A DNA stretch of 64,000 bases from Paraburkholderia sp. BCC1885 (GCF_900996235.1 NZ_CAAJGM010000241.1:1-64000); one strand, 5' to 3'; shown: positions 16,638-26,234, counted from the first letter of the stretch. Program-made: numbers and translations. The notes: generated by a model not told the origin, from the sequence alone.

Positions 16638-19600
16638 TCAAGCATCCGTGACCGGCAACGCGTAGTGCGGCGAGTCTTTTTGCGCGACGTGAACCTTGCC
16701 GCCAGCCAGCGTGCGCAGCACCACATAAAACACAGGGGTCAGCATCAGGCCGAACAGCGTGACGCCGAGCATGCCGAAGAACACCGCGATCCCCATCGCA
16801 TGACGCATTTCCGAACCGGCCCCGCTCGACAGCACCAGCGGCACCACACCCATGATGAAGGCGATCGACGTCATCAGAATCGGCCGCAAACGCATGCGGC
16901 TCGCTTCGATAGCCGCCGACAACGGCGTGTGGCCATCGTGTTCGAGCTCGCGGGCGAATTCGACGATCAGAATCGCGTTCTTCGAGGCGAGCCCCACCAG
17001 CACCATCAAGCCGATCTGCGTAAAGATGTTGTTGTCGCCATGCGTGAGCCATACGCCGGTCAACGCGGACAACAAGCTCATCGGCACGATCAGGATCACC
17101 GCGAGCGGCAGCGTCAGGCTTTCATACAACGCGGCCAGCACGAGGAACACCAGCAGCACGCTGATCGGGAACACCCACATGCCCGCATTGCCGGCTATGA
17201 TCTGCTGATACGTCAGGTCGGTCCATTCGAGCTTCACGCCACGCGGCAAGGTTTCCGCCGCGACACGCTCGGCCGCGGCCTGCGCCTGGCCCGACGAGAA
17301 GCCCGGCGCCGGTCCACCGTTGATGTCGGCCGCGGTGTAGCCGTTGTAGCGCACCACCATTTCCGGACCGAAGGTCGGCGTCACCGTCACCAGCGAAGAC
17401 AGCGGCACCATTTCGCCTGCGGCGTTACGCGTCTTCAGTTGGCCGATGTCGTCGGCACGTTGACGGAACGGCGCATCAGCCTGCACCCGCACCTGATACA
17501 CACGGCCAAAGCGGTTGAAGTCGTTCACATACAGCGAGCCCAGATAGATCTGCATGGTGTCGAATACGTCCGTCACCGGCACACCTAGCTGCTTGGCCTT
17601 CACACGGTCCAGATCCACGTTGAGTTGCGGCACGTTGATCTGATAGCTGGAGAAGGTCGGTCCCAGTTCAGGCGTGGTGGCGGCCTTCTTGATGAAGGCT
17701 TCCGTCGCCTTGTTCAGTTCCGCGTAGCCCAGTGCACCGTGATCTTCCAGCTGCATCTTGAAGCCGCCCAGCGTCCCCAGACCCAGCACCGGCGGCGGCG
17801 GGAACACGGCCACGAACGAATCCTTGATCGCGCCATACTGCTGGTTCAATGCGCCGGCAATCGCACCGGCGGAAAGCGCCTTGTCACCACGCTCCTTGAA
17901 CGGCTTGAGCGTGACGAACACGATGCCCGCGCTCGAACTATTGGTGAAGCCATTCACCGACAGGCCCGGAAACTCCACCGCGCTTTCGACACCCGGTTGC
18001 TTCAGCGCTATCGCGCTCATATCGCGGATCACCTTTTCGGTGCGGTCGAGCGAGGCGCCATTGGGCAACTGCGCAAACGCGATCAGGTATTCCTTGTCCT
18101 GCGCCGGCACGAAGCCGCCAGGCACGACGTGCGTGATCAACACCGTCGCGCCGAGCAGGATCGCGTAGATTGCGAGCATGCCGCCCTTACGGCGCAACAC
18201 ACCCTGCACGCCCTTGCCATACGAGGTCGAACCGCGATGGAACACCTTGTTGAAGCCGCGGAAGAAGCGACCAAACACGACGTTCATCGCCCGCGTCAGC
18301 CAGTCTTCCTTCGCGCCATGACCACGCAGCAGCATCGCAGACAACGCGGGCGACAGCGTCAGCGAGTTGAATGCCGAAATCACGGTCGAGATCGCGATGG
18401 TCACCGCGAACTGCTTGTAGAACTGGCCCGTAAGACCCGTCATGAACGCCAGCGGTACGAACACGGCCACCAGCGTCAGCGCGATGGCGATAATCGGTCC
18501 GCTCACTTCCTGCATGGCTTTGTACGTCGCATCGCGCGCACTTAGGCCGGCCTCGATATTGCGTTCGACGTTCTCCACCACCACGATCGCATCGTCCACC
18601 ACGATCCCGATGGCGAGCACCATGCCGAACAGCGACAACGCGTTGATCGAGAAACCGAACGCCAGCAGCAGCGAAAACGTCCCCACGATCGACACCGGCA
18701 CCGCAATCAGCGGAATGATCGACGCACGCCACGTCTGCAGGAACACGATCACCACGATCACCACCAGCGCAATCGCTTCGAGCAGCGTGTGAATCACCGC
18801 CTCGATACTGGAGCGCACGAACTGGGTCGGGTCATAGACGATCTGGTAGTTCACGCCCGCGGGCATGTCTTCCTTCAGCTCCTTCATCGTCGCGCGCACC
18901 TGGTCCGAGATCTGCAGCGAGTTCGCGCCCGGCGCCTGGTTGATGGCGAGCGCCACCGCCGACTTGTTGTCCAGCAGCGAACGCAGACCATATTCCGACG
19001 CAGCCAGCTCGATGCGGGCAATATCGCGCAGGTAAGTCACCGCGCCATCCGGCGCCGTCTTGACGACGATGTCGCCAAACTCGCCGGTAGTCTGCAGACG
19101 GCCACGCGCATTCACCGACAACTGCAACTGCGTGCCCGGCAGCGACGGCGACGAACCCACCTGACCGGCCGCTACCTGAATGTTCTGCTCGCGAATCGCG
19201 TTGACCACATCGGTGGCCGTCAGGCCGCGCTGCGCGACTTTCTGCGGATCGAGCCAGATACGCATGGCGTAGTCGCCGGAGCCCCACAACTGCACTTCGC
19301 CCACGCCCTGGATACGCTCCAGGCGGTCCTTGACGTTGAGCACTGCATAGTTGCGCAGATACGTCATGTCGTACTGGTTGTTCGGCGAGATCAGGTGGAC
19401 CACCATCGTGAGCGTCGGCGAGCTCTTGATGGTCGTCACGCCGAGCCGCTGCACGTCGTCCGGCAGACGCGGCAGCGCCTGGTTGACGCGGTTCTGCACG
19501 AGCTGCGTCGCAAGGTCCGGATTGGTGCCGAGCTTGAAGGTGACCGTCAGTGTCAGGTTGCCGTCGCTATTCGCTTGCGACTGCATGTACAGCATGTTCT

Positions 19601-19823
19601 CGACGCCGTTGATCTGCTCTTCGAGCGGTGAGGCCACCGTTTCGGCGATCACCTTCGGGTTCGCGCCCGGATACTGCGCGTGCACCACCACCGAGGGCGG
19701 CACGACTTCGGGGTATTCGGAGATCGGCAGCTTGAAGAGCGAAATAATGCCCGCCAGCAGGATCAGGACCGATAGCACGCCCGCGAAGATCGGCCGGTCG
19801 ATGAAGAATTTGGATATGTTCAT
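16638..19823 (-). CDS. bpeF: RND efflux transporter, BpeF/MexF/OqxB type
   Basis: A 1061-residue inner-membrane proton antiporter of the HAE-1 RND family. It has 12 helices, two large periplasmic loops, and the proton-relay aspartates in GIVVDDAIVVVENVERN with the matching lysine in GLASKNAILIVEFA. The N-terminus (FFIDRPIFAGVL) and the PEVVPPSV segment fit the BpeF/MexF/OqxB branch, which exports chloramphenicol, trimethoprim and fluoroquinolones in relatives. Substrates here are inferred only from family. It lies 64 bases after bpeE in the same operon. Confidence 0.9.
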   Translation of the reverse strand: MNISKFFIDRPIFAGVLSVLILLAGIISLFKLPISEYPEVVPPSVVVHAQYPGANPKVIAETVASPLEEQINGVENMLYMQSQANSDGNLTLTVTFKLGTNPDLATQLVQNRVNQALPRLPDDVQRLGVTTIKSSPTLTMVVHLISPNNQYDMTYLRNYAVLNVKDRLERIQGVGEVQLWGSGDYAMRIWLDPQKVAQRGLTATDVVNAIREQNIQVAAGQVGSSPSLPGTQLQLSVNARGRLQTTGEFGDIVVKTAPDGAVTYLRDIARIELAASEYGLRSLLDNKSAVALAINQAPGANSLQISDQVRATMKELKEDMPAGVNYQIVYDPTQFVRSSIEAVIHTLLEAIALVVIVVIVFLQTWRASIIPLIAVPVSIVGTFSLLLAFGFSINALSLFGMVLAIGIVVDDAIVVVENVERNIEAGLSARDATYKAMQEVSGPIIAIALTLVAVFVPLAFMTGLTGQFYKQFAVTIAISTVISAFNSLTLSPALSAMLLRGHGAKEDWLTRAMNVVFGRFFRGFNKVFHRGSTSYGKGVQGVLRRKGGMLAIYAILLGATVLITHVVPGGFVPAQDKEYLIAFAQLPNGASLDRTEKVIRDMSAIALKQPGVESAVEFPGLSVNGFTNSSSAGIVFVTLKPFKERGDKALSAGAIAGALNQQYGAIKDSFVAVFPPPPVLGLGTLGGFKMQLEDHGALGYAELNKATEAFIKKAATTPELGPTFSSYQINVPQLNVDLDRVKAKQLGVPVTDVFDTMQIYLGSLYVNDFNRFGRVYQVRVQADAPFRQRADDIGQLKTRNAAGEMVPLSSLVTVTPTFGPEMVVRYNGYTAADINGGPAPGFSSGQAQAAAERVAAETLPRGVKLEWTDLTYQQIIAGNAGMWVFPISVLLVFLVLAALYESLTLPLAVILIVPMSLLSALTGVWLTHGDNNIFTQIGLMVLVGLASKNAILIVEFARELEHDGHTPLSAAIEASRMRLRPILMTSIAFIMGVVPLVLSSGAGSEMRHAMGIAVFFGMLGVTLFGLMLTPVFYVVLRTLAGGKVHVAQKDSPHYALPVTDA

Positions 19824-19887
19824 GAGAGGCTCTTGAAATTAAAGCGCTGGGAAGCGGCGCGCAGAAAGCACCCGTTGAGCACGCAGC

Positions 19888-21108
19888 TCACGAGTTCTTC
19901 TGCGTCTTCGCATGTCCCTGCGTCTGTGCCACTGATGCGCTGTCCGCATCGTCGTCGCCGTTCATCGGCACGGCGTGCGCCCGCACGGTCTCGCCCGGAC
20001 GCACACGCTGCGTACCGTTGACCACAATGCGATCGCCGCTTTGCAGGCCTGATTTGACAACGCGCAGATTGCCCTGCATCGAACCGAGCTGCACCTCGCG
20101 ATAGACCACCTGGTCGCTCTTGTCGACCACGAACACGAACTTCTTGTCCTGGTCGGTGCCTACCGCCGCGTCGTCGATCAGCAGCGCCGCGTGTGGCGCG
20201 CTGCCGCTCACCTTGACGCGGGCATACAGGCCCGGAATCAGCGTGCCGTCCTGATTGTCGAAACGCGCGCGCACGCGGATCGTGCCGGACGAGGTATCGA
20301 GCTGGTTGTCGACCGAATCGATCACACCCGTGCGCGAATAGCCCGATTCATCGGCGAGGCCCAGTTGCACCGGCACCTTGGTGCCGTCTTTCTCGCGGCC
20401 GATGTATTGCAGATAGGTCTGCTCGTCCGCGTCGAACGAGGCGTAGATCGGCGAGACCGAGACCAGCGTCGTCAGCGGCGGCGAGTTTGCACCCGCGGAC
20501 ACGACGTTGCCCACCGTGATCTCGGCACGCGAGACGCGGCCCGATACCGGCGCGATCACCTTCGTATAGCCAAGGTTGATCTGCGCGCTTTCGAGCGCGG
20601 CTTGCGCGGCCTTGACATTGGCGCTCGCGCCGCGCGCGGCGTTCTGCTTTTCGTCGTAGTCGCGCTTGGCAATGGCGTTATCGCCGATCAGGCGTTGCGC
20701 GCGTTCCCAGTCGCTCTGCGTATAACCGGCCTGCGCCTGCGCGGCGGCCAGTTGCGCGGCAGTGCGGTCCACTTCCGCCTGATACGGGCGCGGATCGATC
20801 ACGAACAGCGTGTCGCCCTTCTTGACGAGCGCCCCGTCCTTGAAATTCACCGAGACGATCGTGCCCGACACCTGCGGACGCACGGCCACCTTCTCGACCG
20901 CTTCGAGGCGGCCCGAATAGCTTTGCCAGTCGGTGATGGTCTTCTGGATGACAGCCGCCACGTCCACTTCCGGCACGGTGCTCGGCGCGGCCTGGGCGGG
21001 CGAGCTCGCATCGACGCGAATCGCGCCGAACGTACCCAGCCCCGCAATCACGACAACACTCAGAACAGCTAGCGCCAGACGATGGCGCTTGGTAGAGAAA
21101 ATAGACAT
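19888..21108 (-). CDS. bpeE: RND efflux periplasmic adaptor, BpeE type
   Basis: A 406-residue membrane-fusion protein joining BpeF to the outer-membrane channel. One N-terminal hydrophobic segment (LALAVLSVVVIAGLGTFG) without a lipobox suggests an uncleaved or signal-anchored form. The lipoyl/barrel-sandwich half-motifs VRPQVSGTIVSVNFKDG and VIAPVSGRVSRAEI flank a helical hairpin (residues about 100-165). It is the second gene of the operon, 50 bases after llpE. A short GTTA repeat lies between the two genes. Confidence 0.9.
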   Translation of the reverse strand: MSIFSTKRHRLALAVLSVVVIAGLGTFGAIRVDASSPAQAAPSTVPEVDVAAVIQKTITDWQSYSGRLEAVEKVAVRPQVSGTIVSVNFKDGALVKKGDTLFVIDPRPYQAEVDRTAAQLAAAQAQAGYTQSDWERAQRLIGDNAIAKRDYDEKQNAARGASANVKAAQAALESAQINLGYTKVIAPVSGRVSRAEITVGNVVSAGANSPPLTTLVSVSPIYASFDADEQTYLQYIGREKDGTKVPVQLGLADESGYSRTGVIDSVDNQLDTSSGTIRVRARFDNQDGTLIPGLYARVKVSGSAPHAALLIDDAAVGTDQDKKFVFVVDKSDQVVYREVQLGSMQGNLRVVKSGLQSGDRIVVNGTQRVRPGETVRAHAVPMNGDDDADSASVAQTQGHAKTQKNS

Positions 21109-21158
21109 GAACGGCTCCCGTCTTTGTTAAGTTAGTTAGTTAATTGGATTGAAATGGC

Positions 21159-22046
21159 TTAGCGTTGAGCGCGCGCGTCGAAACGCCACTGAAAAAAGCG
21201 CACCGCTTCCTGCAGCGCGGCCGTGTGGTCGGCCAGCGCGGCGTGCGAGACGCTCGGATAACGCACCACCTGGGTCAGCACGCCGGCGCCGATCAGGTTG
21301 CTGGCATATTTCTCGGCTTCGACGTGCAGCACGTCGTTTTGCGCGGTGGCAATCAGCGTGGCGGGCAAACCCGCCAGACGCGACGCTTCCAGCGGTGCGG
21401 CATACGGATGCATGCGCTGCGAGGCTTGCGGCAGATACGCGCGATAGCAGGCGGCGCATTCCCTCGCGGTGATGTCGGAGCCGAGCCGCTGTTCGTCGCC
21501 GAGGCGCGTCAGGCTGGGGTCCAGCATCGGCCCGAACAGCGCCTGCGCGCTAATCCGCACATCGCCGCGATCGCGCGCGATAAAAGCGAGGCAATTGGCA
21601 ATCTGGCCGCCCGCGTCGTGGCCGGCAAGGCCGATGTGCTTGACGTTGCCGCCGAACGCCCGCGCGCGCGTCTGCACCCACAGCGCGGCGCGATGCGCAT
21701 CTTCGGGCGCGGCGGGAAACGGAAACTGCGGCGCGAGAGAATACCCCACCGACACCACCAGCGACGGTAAGTGCTCCGCGAAATAGCGCGCGGCGAAGTC
21801 CGCCTGATCGAGCGAGCCGCGCACGAAACCGCCGCCGTGAAAATAAAGCAGCACGGGCAAAGTGCCTTTACTGGCCGGCCGATACAGACGTAAGGTGATG
21901 TCCTGCGCGTGCCCCTCGATGGTCACGTCGGTTACTTCGAGCGACGCGCGCAACATTGGTGCATCCGCCACCTGAGCAAGGTCGGCAGGCACCAAAGAGG
22001 AGTACGGCGGTTTGACTGCATTCATATCGAACGGCGCAACACGCAT
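21159..22046 (-). CDS. llpE: LlpE-like alpha/beta hydrolase with Asp at the nucleophile site
   Basis: About 295 residues of the hormone-sensitive-lipase type, with the oxyanion-hole motif HGGGF and the following YSLAPQFPFPAAPED block. The expected nucleophile elbow G-x-S-x-G reads GHDAGG: the serine codon is GAC (21615-21617), so aspartate sits where the catalytic serine should be. The later conserved regions (TAQNDVL; SVSHA) look normal. It heads the efflux operon in the order llpE-bpeE-bpeF-oprC known from Burkholderia pseudomallei. Starts at 22046 and 22025 are both possible, neither with a good ribosome site. It may be a non-hydrolytic relative or use Asp chemistry. Confidence 0.75.
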   Translation of the reverse strand: MRVAPFDMNAVKPPYSSLVPADLAQVADAPMLRASLEVTDVTIEGHAQDITLRLYRPASKGTLPVLLYFHGGGFVRGSLDQADFAARYFAEHLPSLVVSVGYSLAPQFPFPAAPEDAHRAALWVQTRARAFGGNVKHIGLAGHDAGGQIANCLAFIARDRGDVRISAQALFGPMLDPSLTRLGDEQRLGSDITARECAACYRAYLPQASQRMHPYAAPLEASRLAGLPATLIATAQNDVLHVEAEKYASNLIGAGVLTQVVRYPSVSHAALADHTAALQEAVRFFQWRFDARAQR

Positions 22047-22101
22047 GTAACTGGAATGGTGCGAATTGTGGGTTCGGCAGACTCCTAAATAAATGCCTAT
22101 A

Positions 22102-22140
22102 ATCCGGCAACACAATTCGGCGTGCCCAAACAATCGATTT
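22102..22140. promoter_or_regulatory. nod-box-like LysR site between llpE and bpeT
   Basis: The segment begins ATCC and ends AAACAATCGATTT with the same 26-base spacing as the classical nod box, whose 3' core is AAACAATCRATTT. MexT/BpeT-type regulators of this pump class recognise nod-box-like sites. The inner ATC/GAT pairs are only partly conserved. Position, between the divergent operon and regulator, fits a BpeT operator. Confidence 0.5.
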
Positions 22141-22216
22141 CGCGCCCGGTCAATCGGGACTAATCCCTGCCTGTTCGATTGCGTTTGCGGGCCGCCCGCC
22201 CCTTTGGAGGTTAGCC

Positions 22217-23221
22217 ATGGACCGTCTTCAGGCCATGCAGGTGTTCACTCGTGTCGTGGACACGAACAGCTTCACCCGCGCCGCGGAAACGCTCGATCTG
22301 CCGCGCGCCTCGGTCACCACCATCATCCAGAACCTCGAATCGTTTCTCGGCACGCGCCTCATGCACCGCACGACGCGGCGCCTGTCGCTGACGCCGGACG
22401 GGGCGGCTTACTACGAGCGCTGTGTGCGCATTCTCGCGGACGTCGAGGAGACCGAAGCCAGCTTCCAGAGCGGCAACAAGAAGCCGCACGGCAAGCTGCG
22501 CATCGACATGCCCGGCTCGATCGGCCGCCTGCTGGTGATTCCTTCCCTGTGTGAATTCCACACGCGCTACCCGGATATCGACCTGCAACTCGGCCTGACC
22601 GACCGCCCGGTCGATCTGCTGCAAGAGGGTGTCGACTGTGTGGTGCGGGTCGGCGCGCTGCAGGATTCGTCATTGGTGGCGCGCCGGATCGGCATTTTCG
22701 AAGGCGTGACCTGCGCCGCGCCCGCCTATCTGGAGAAGTACGGCACGCCGCACACGCTGGAAGATCTCGAGTCGCACAGCGCGGTAAATTATTTTTCGAG
22801 CCGCACCGGACGCGTGCTCGACTGGCAATTCATGGTGAACGGCAAGGAAGTCGAGGTGAAGATGAAGGGCACGATGTCGGTGAACGACGCGGACGCCTAC
22901 GTCACCTGCGGCATCGAAGGCTTCGGCCTGATCCAGCCTCCGCTCTTCATGGTGCTGCCGCATCTGGAGTCGGGCCAGCTGGTTGAAGTGCTGCCCGAAC
23001 ATAAGCCGCTGCCCATGCCGATTTCGGCGGTGTATCCGCATAGCCGGCATTTGTCGCCGAAGGTGCGCGTGTTCGTCGACTGGATTGCGGAACTGTTCGA
23101 CCGTTGCCCGTTGCTGAGCGGCCGCACCAGCCTCGACACGCCGTGCACGAAACGCACGTTCGAGCAGCGCGAATCCGCGCCGGCGCTCGATACGCCGGTG
23201 ATGACGGAGTGGGTCGCCTGA
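22217..23221 (+). CDS. bpeT: LysR family regulator, BpeT/MexT-like
   Basis: A 334-residue LysR regulator: N-terminal winged helix-turn-helix (MDRLQAMQVFTRVVDTNSF; SVTTIIQNLESFLG; RRLSLTPDG) and a periplasmic-binding-like effector domain. GGAGG lies six bases before the ATG. It is divergent from llpE-bpeE-bpeF-oprC, the arrangement of bpeT in Burkholderia, so it probably activates the pump operon in response to a small ligand. The C-terminal 25 residues are a loose tail. Confidence 0.8.
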   Translation: MDRLQAMQVFTRVVDTNSFTRAAETLDLPRASVTTIIQNLESFLGTRLMHRTTRRLSLTPDGAAYYERCVRILADVEETEASFQSGNKKPHGKLRIDMPGSIGRLLVIPSLCEFHTRYPDIDLQLGLTDRPVDLLQEGVDCVVRVGALQDSSLVARRIGIFEGVTCAAPAYLEKYGTPHTLEDLESHSAVNYFSSRTGRVLDWQFMVNGKEVEVKMKGTMSVNDADAYVTCGIEGFGLIQPPLFMVLPHLESGQLVEVLPEHKPLPMPISAVYPHSRHLSPKVRVFVDWIAELFDRCPLLSGRTSLDTPCTKRTFEQRESAPALDTPVMTEWVA

Positions 23222-23426
23222 TCCGCCCCGCAATATCAGGCGGTTCTAACTAAAGTCTGAAGAAAGGCAACCGCGGCCGCTGTGCCGCGATTGCCCCGCG
23301 ATTGTTCCGCTTCCCTGACAATTCATTTCGCTGATCGCAGATTTATCCGCCGGGCGGCGAAGTCTACATTTCACCCTGTCGCAGCGCTGCAAGGCGCCGC
23401 CGTTAAATCGACCGACAGGGTGAATC

Positions 23427-23729
23427 ATGAAACGCAATTTCTTCGCAGCCGTTGTTCTCTCGCTGGCCGCCAGTGCGCCGGCTTTCGCGGGCGGTGGTGG
23501 TATTGGCCGCGCCGGCAGCTACGGTGGGCCGACCAACGTGGGGCCGAGCCAGGTCACGCGCGCGGAAGTCAGGGCGCAAATCGACACCGCTTACGAAAAT
23601 GGTACGTTGCCCGCGCTGAACAAGCCCACCTATCCGAATCTGAGCCTCGAAGGCCAGCGCCAGGCTGCAAATTTCGCAGCGGACGGCAAGCCCGACGAAG
23701 GCGCCTCGCGTCTTGCGCGCGGCGAATAA
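23427..23729 (+). CDS. DUF4148 family secreted small protein
   Basis: A 100-residue protein with a cleavable signal peptide (MKRNFFAAVVLSLAASAPAFA, cut after AFA) and a DUF4148-like body (PSQVTRAEVRAQIDTAYENG). Such proteins are numerous in Burkholderia and Paraburkholderia, secreted to the periplasm, and of unknown role. A ribosome site (CAGGGTGA) precedes the ATG. Confidence 0.8.
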   Translation: MKRNFFAAVVLSLAASAPAFAGGGGIGRAGSYGGPTNVGPSQVTRAEVRAQIDTAYENGTLPALNKPTYPNLSLEGQRQAANFAADGKPDEGASRLARGE

Positions 23730-23752
23730 TCGAACGAGGCAGGAGCGCGATC

Positions 23753-23845
23753 ATGAGCCCATCAGAACTCGATCACTGGAATAGCGACACCCCCGTGTGG
23801 ATTCCGTTTCGGTCGACGCAGCGAACGCAGCAGCCCCAACGTTGA
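23753..23845 (+). CDS. possible 30-residue small protein
   Basis: A short open frame (MSPSELDHWNSDTP...) begins 24 bases after the DUF4148 stop with a good ribosome site, AGGAG seven bases before the ATG. It has no signal or membrane segment and I do not recognise it. The spacing is what a translated downstream partner would show, but the frame is short enough to arise by chance. Confidence 0.25.
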   Translation: MSPSELDHWNSDTPVWIPFRSTQRTQQPQR

Positions 23846-23922
23846 GCCAATGCGTTCGATGCAGGCAGCGAGCGGACGTGTCGCAGCGAACGTGTGCAGC
23901 CGACACGCCCGCTTGACGCGCC

Positions 23923-24993
23923 TCATTGCTGCGGCACGCCCTCACGCCACTGACTCCAGTGCGTCACGATCTGCTGCACCAGCGGATTGCCCGCCCGAAA
24001 CAGATTGTCGATTGCAATCGTGAAGCCGCCTTGCGCCGCGTAGTTGAGCAGGTTGTCGACGCTCGTCTGACCTGCATACGGCCGGTCGAAGTCCGAGCCG
24101 GCGCGCAGCACCGCCACGCGGTTGAGGTCGACGCGATGCACGCTTGCCGCGCGCTTGAGCGCCTCATACGTCGCGTTGTCTTCCTGCTGAGTGGTGCAGT
24201 ACACGCCTTTGCCGTCGGTCAGGAGCTTCGTCCAGTCGCGCGCACGCTCGCCGAGCAAGGTGCCGGACCACCATGTGTCGCCCGCGAGCGTATCGCATTG
24301 GATCACCGAAGGCGGCAAGTTGGCCGGCGCATAGCCGTAACGGGCGCGCGCGGCTTGCGCTTGCGCGCTGTCCGTCAACGTCGCGTTGCGCGACAGGGCA
24401 AACGCCGCATCGGCCAGTTGCGGATTCAGTTGAAACGCTTCCGTGCGATAGTCGAGCGGCGGCTTCTGCTGTGGATTTTGCGTGTTGATGCCAAGATAGC
24501 CCGTGTTCCAGTTGGGCGGAATTTCACGCGCGTCGATTTCCCACTGAATGCCGAAGTCCACCAGATACTTCGCCCACGCCGCCGAGCCCACCGTGCCACG
24601 CATCGGATCGATGCCGGCAATCCCGGCCACCATGAAATACGTGTGCCGCAAATCGAAGCGCGACGAAAACGTCAGCGCCATCAGTGACGCGGCCGCATTC
24701 GCGTGTCCCATGCCGGTCGTCATCACGCACACGTCCTGGCGGTTGCAGTGAACTACGGGATAATCGGGCGAGAGGCCGTCGACGGGAATGTCCTGCCACG
24801 GTCCGAGATGATCGAGCCAGACCTGTCCTTCCGGGCCGAACATGGAGACGATCATCACCTTGACCGGGCGGCCGTGTGAAGCGTCGGCGCCTGGTGTCGA
24901 GGCGGCGTCATCGGCCTGCGCCGGACCGGTGGAGACAGCGGTGCAAGCCGCGAACAGCAATGCGGTGCTTGCCGCGAGAATACGAGTCAGCAT
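23923..24993 (-). CDS. purine nucleoside permease-like periplasmic protein (NUP family)
   Basis: A 356-residue protein of the NUP family. The N-terminal signal (LAASTALLFAACTA) has a possible lipobox at the cysteine of FAAC, so it may be lipid-anchored in the periplasm. The mature part carries VKVMIVSMFGPEGQVWLDHLG, VMTTGMGHANAAAS and VAGIAGIDP, resembling the nucleoside phosphorylase fold. The ATG at 24993 has GGAAGGA upstream; the long frame continuing to 26166 is the antisense of the aldo/keto reductase and is not coding. Its ligand is presumably a nucleoside or base, by family only. Confidence 0.75.
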   Translation of the reverse strand: MLTRILAASTALLFAACTAVSTGPAQADDAASTPGADASHGRPVKVMIVSMFGPEGQVWLDHLGPWQDIPVDGLSPDYPVVHCNRQDVCVMTTGMGHANAAASLMALTFSSRFDLRHTYFMVAGIAGIDPMRGTVGSAAWAKYLVDFGIQWEIDAREIPPNWNTGYLGINTQNPQQKPPLDYRTEAFQLNPQLADAAFALSRNATLTDSAQAQAARARYGYAPANLPPSVIQCDTLAGDTWWSGTLLGERARDWTKLLTDGKGVYCTTQQEDNATYEALKRAASVHRVDLNRVAVLRAGSDFDRPYAGQTSVDNLLNYAAQGGFTIAIDNLFRAGNPLVQQIVTHWSQWREGVPQQ

Positions 24994-25206
24994 CGGTGTC
25001 CTTCCTTTGTTCTGGTATGCGGTTTGGGAGGGCTTTGTATAGAAGCGCGGACGCTGCCCATGCTTCAGCCCGTGAAGTCTGCGCCAATATCGAATATGCT
25101 TCAACACGGTATGCACACTGGCTCGCCGAGGCCATTGCATCGCACCCGATTGATTCTCGCTGACTCGCCTAATTGCAAAATCTGCCTTACTCACAGGAGC
25201 ATGACC

Positions 25207-26187
25207 ATGGACTATGTGAAACTCGGCCGCACCGGCCTCGACGTCTCCCGGCTTTGCCTCGGTTGCATGAGCTACGGCGCATCCGATCGCGGCACCCATG
25301 AATGGACCTTGAGCGAAAGCGACTCGCGCCCGTTCATCAAGCAGGCGCTCGATCACGGCATCAACTTCTTCGATACCGCCAACGTCTATTCCGACGGCAC
25401 CAGCGAAGAGATTGTCGGCCGCGCGCTGAAAGATATGGCCAAGCGCGACGAGATCGTGCTGGCCACCAAGGTCCATGGCCGCATGCATGCCGGCCCGAAT
25501 GGCATGGGCCTGTCGCGCAAGTCGATCATGGCGGAAATCGACGCCAGCCTGAAGCGTCTCGGCACCGACTACGTGGACCTGTATCAGATCCACCGCTGGG
25601 ACTACACCACGCCGATCGAAGAAACCATGGAAGCGTTGCACGACGTGGTGAAGGCGGGCAAGGCGCGATATATCGGCGCCTCGTCCATGTATGCGTGGCA
25701 GTTTTCCAAGGCGCTGCATGTGGCAGAGCAGCACGGCTGGACCCGTTTCGTGACGATGCAGAATTACGTCAATCTGCTGTACCGCGAAGAAGAACGCGAG
25801 ATGCTGCCGCTGTGCGAAAGCGAAGGCATCGGCGTGATTCCCTGGAGCCCGCTCGCGCGCGGCCGGCTGACGCGCGACTGGAACACCAGCAGCGCCCGTT
25901 CGGAGACCGACGAATTCGGCCGCACGCTGTATGCGCAAACCGAAGACGCGGACCGCCGCATCGTCGAACGGGTTGGCGAAATTGCCGCCAGCCGTGGCGT
26001 GCCGCGCGCTCAGGTTGCGTTGGCGTGGGTGCTGCAAAAGAGTGCGATCAGCGCGCCGATCGTCGGCGCAACCAAACTGCATCACCTCGATGACGCGGTT
26101 GCGGCGCTCTCGCTCAAGCTCAGCGAAGATGAAGTGAAACGGCTCGAAGAACTGTACGTGCCGCACGCGGTGACGGGTTTCAAGTAA
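25207..26187 (+). CDS. aldo/keto reductase, YajO-like
   Basis: A 326-residue NADPH-dependent oxidoreductase with a TIM barrel. The tetrad is visible: FDTANVYS (Asp, Tyr), LATKVHG (Lys) and YQIHRWD (His). NADPH-binding segments include IPWSPLARGRL near residue 215. AGGAG is seven bases before the ATG at 25207; the in-frame ATG at 25201 is too close to it. It is divergent from the NUP gene, and its physiological substrate is unknown. Confidence 0.85.
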   Translation: MDYVKLGRTGLDVSRLCLGCMSYGASDRGTHEWTLSESDSRPFIKQALDHGINFFDTANVYSDGTSEEIVGRALKDMAKRDEIVLATKVHGRMHAGPNGMGLSRKSIMAEIDASLKRLGTDYVDLYQIHRWDYTTPIEETMEALHDVVKAGKARYIGASSMYAWQFSKALHVAEQHGWTRFVTMQNYVNLLYREEEREMLPLCESEGIGVIPWSPLARGRLTRDWNTSSARSETDEFGRTLYAQTEDADRRIVERVGEIAASRGVPRAQVALAWVLQKSAISAPIVGATKLHHLDDAVAALSLKLSEDEVKRLEELYVPHAVTGFK

Positions 26188-26234
26188 GCGCTTCGCCGCC
26201 GCGCGCGATCGACGGGCCTCGTCAAGGCATCAAA

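Noticed and set aside
24994..26166. Upstream extension of the NUP gene to 747 codons
   Set aside because: The added part is the antisense of the aldo/keto reductase and the true start at 24993 has a ribosome site and signal peptide.
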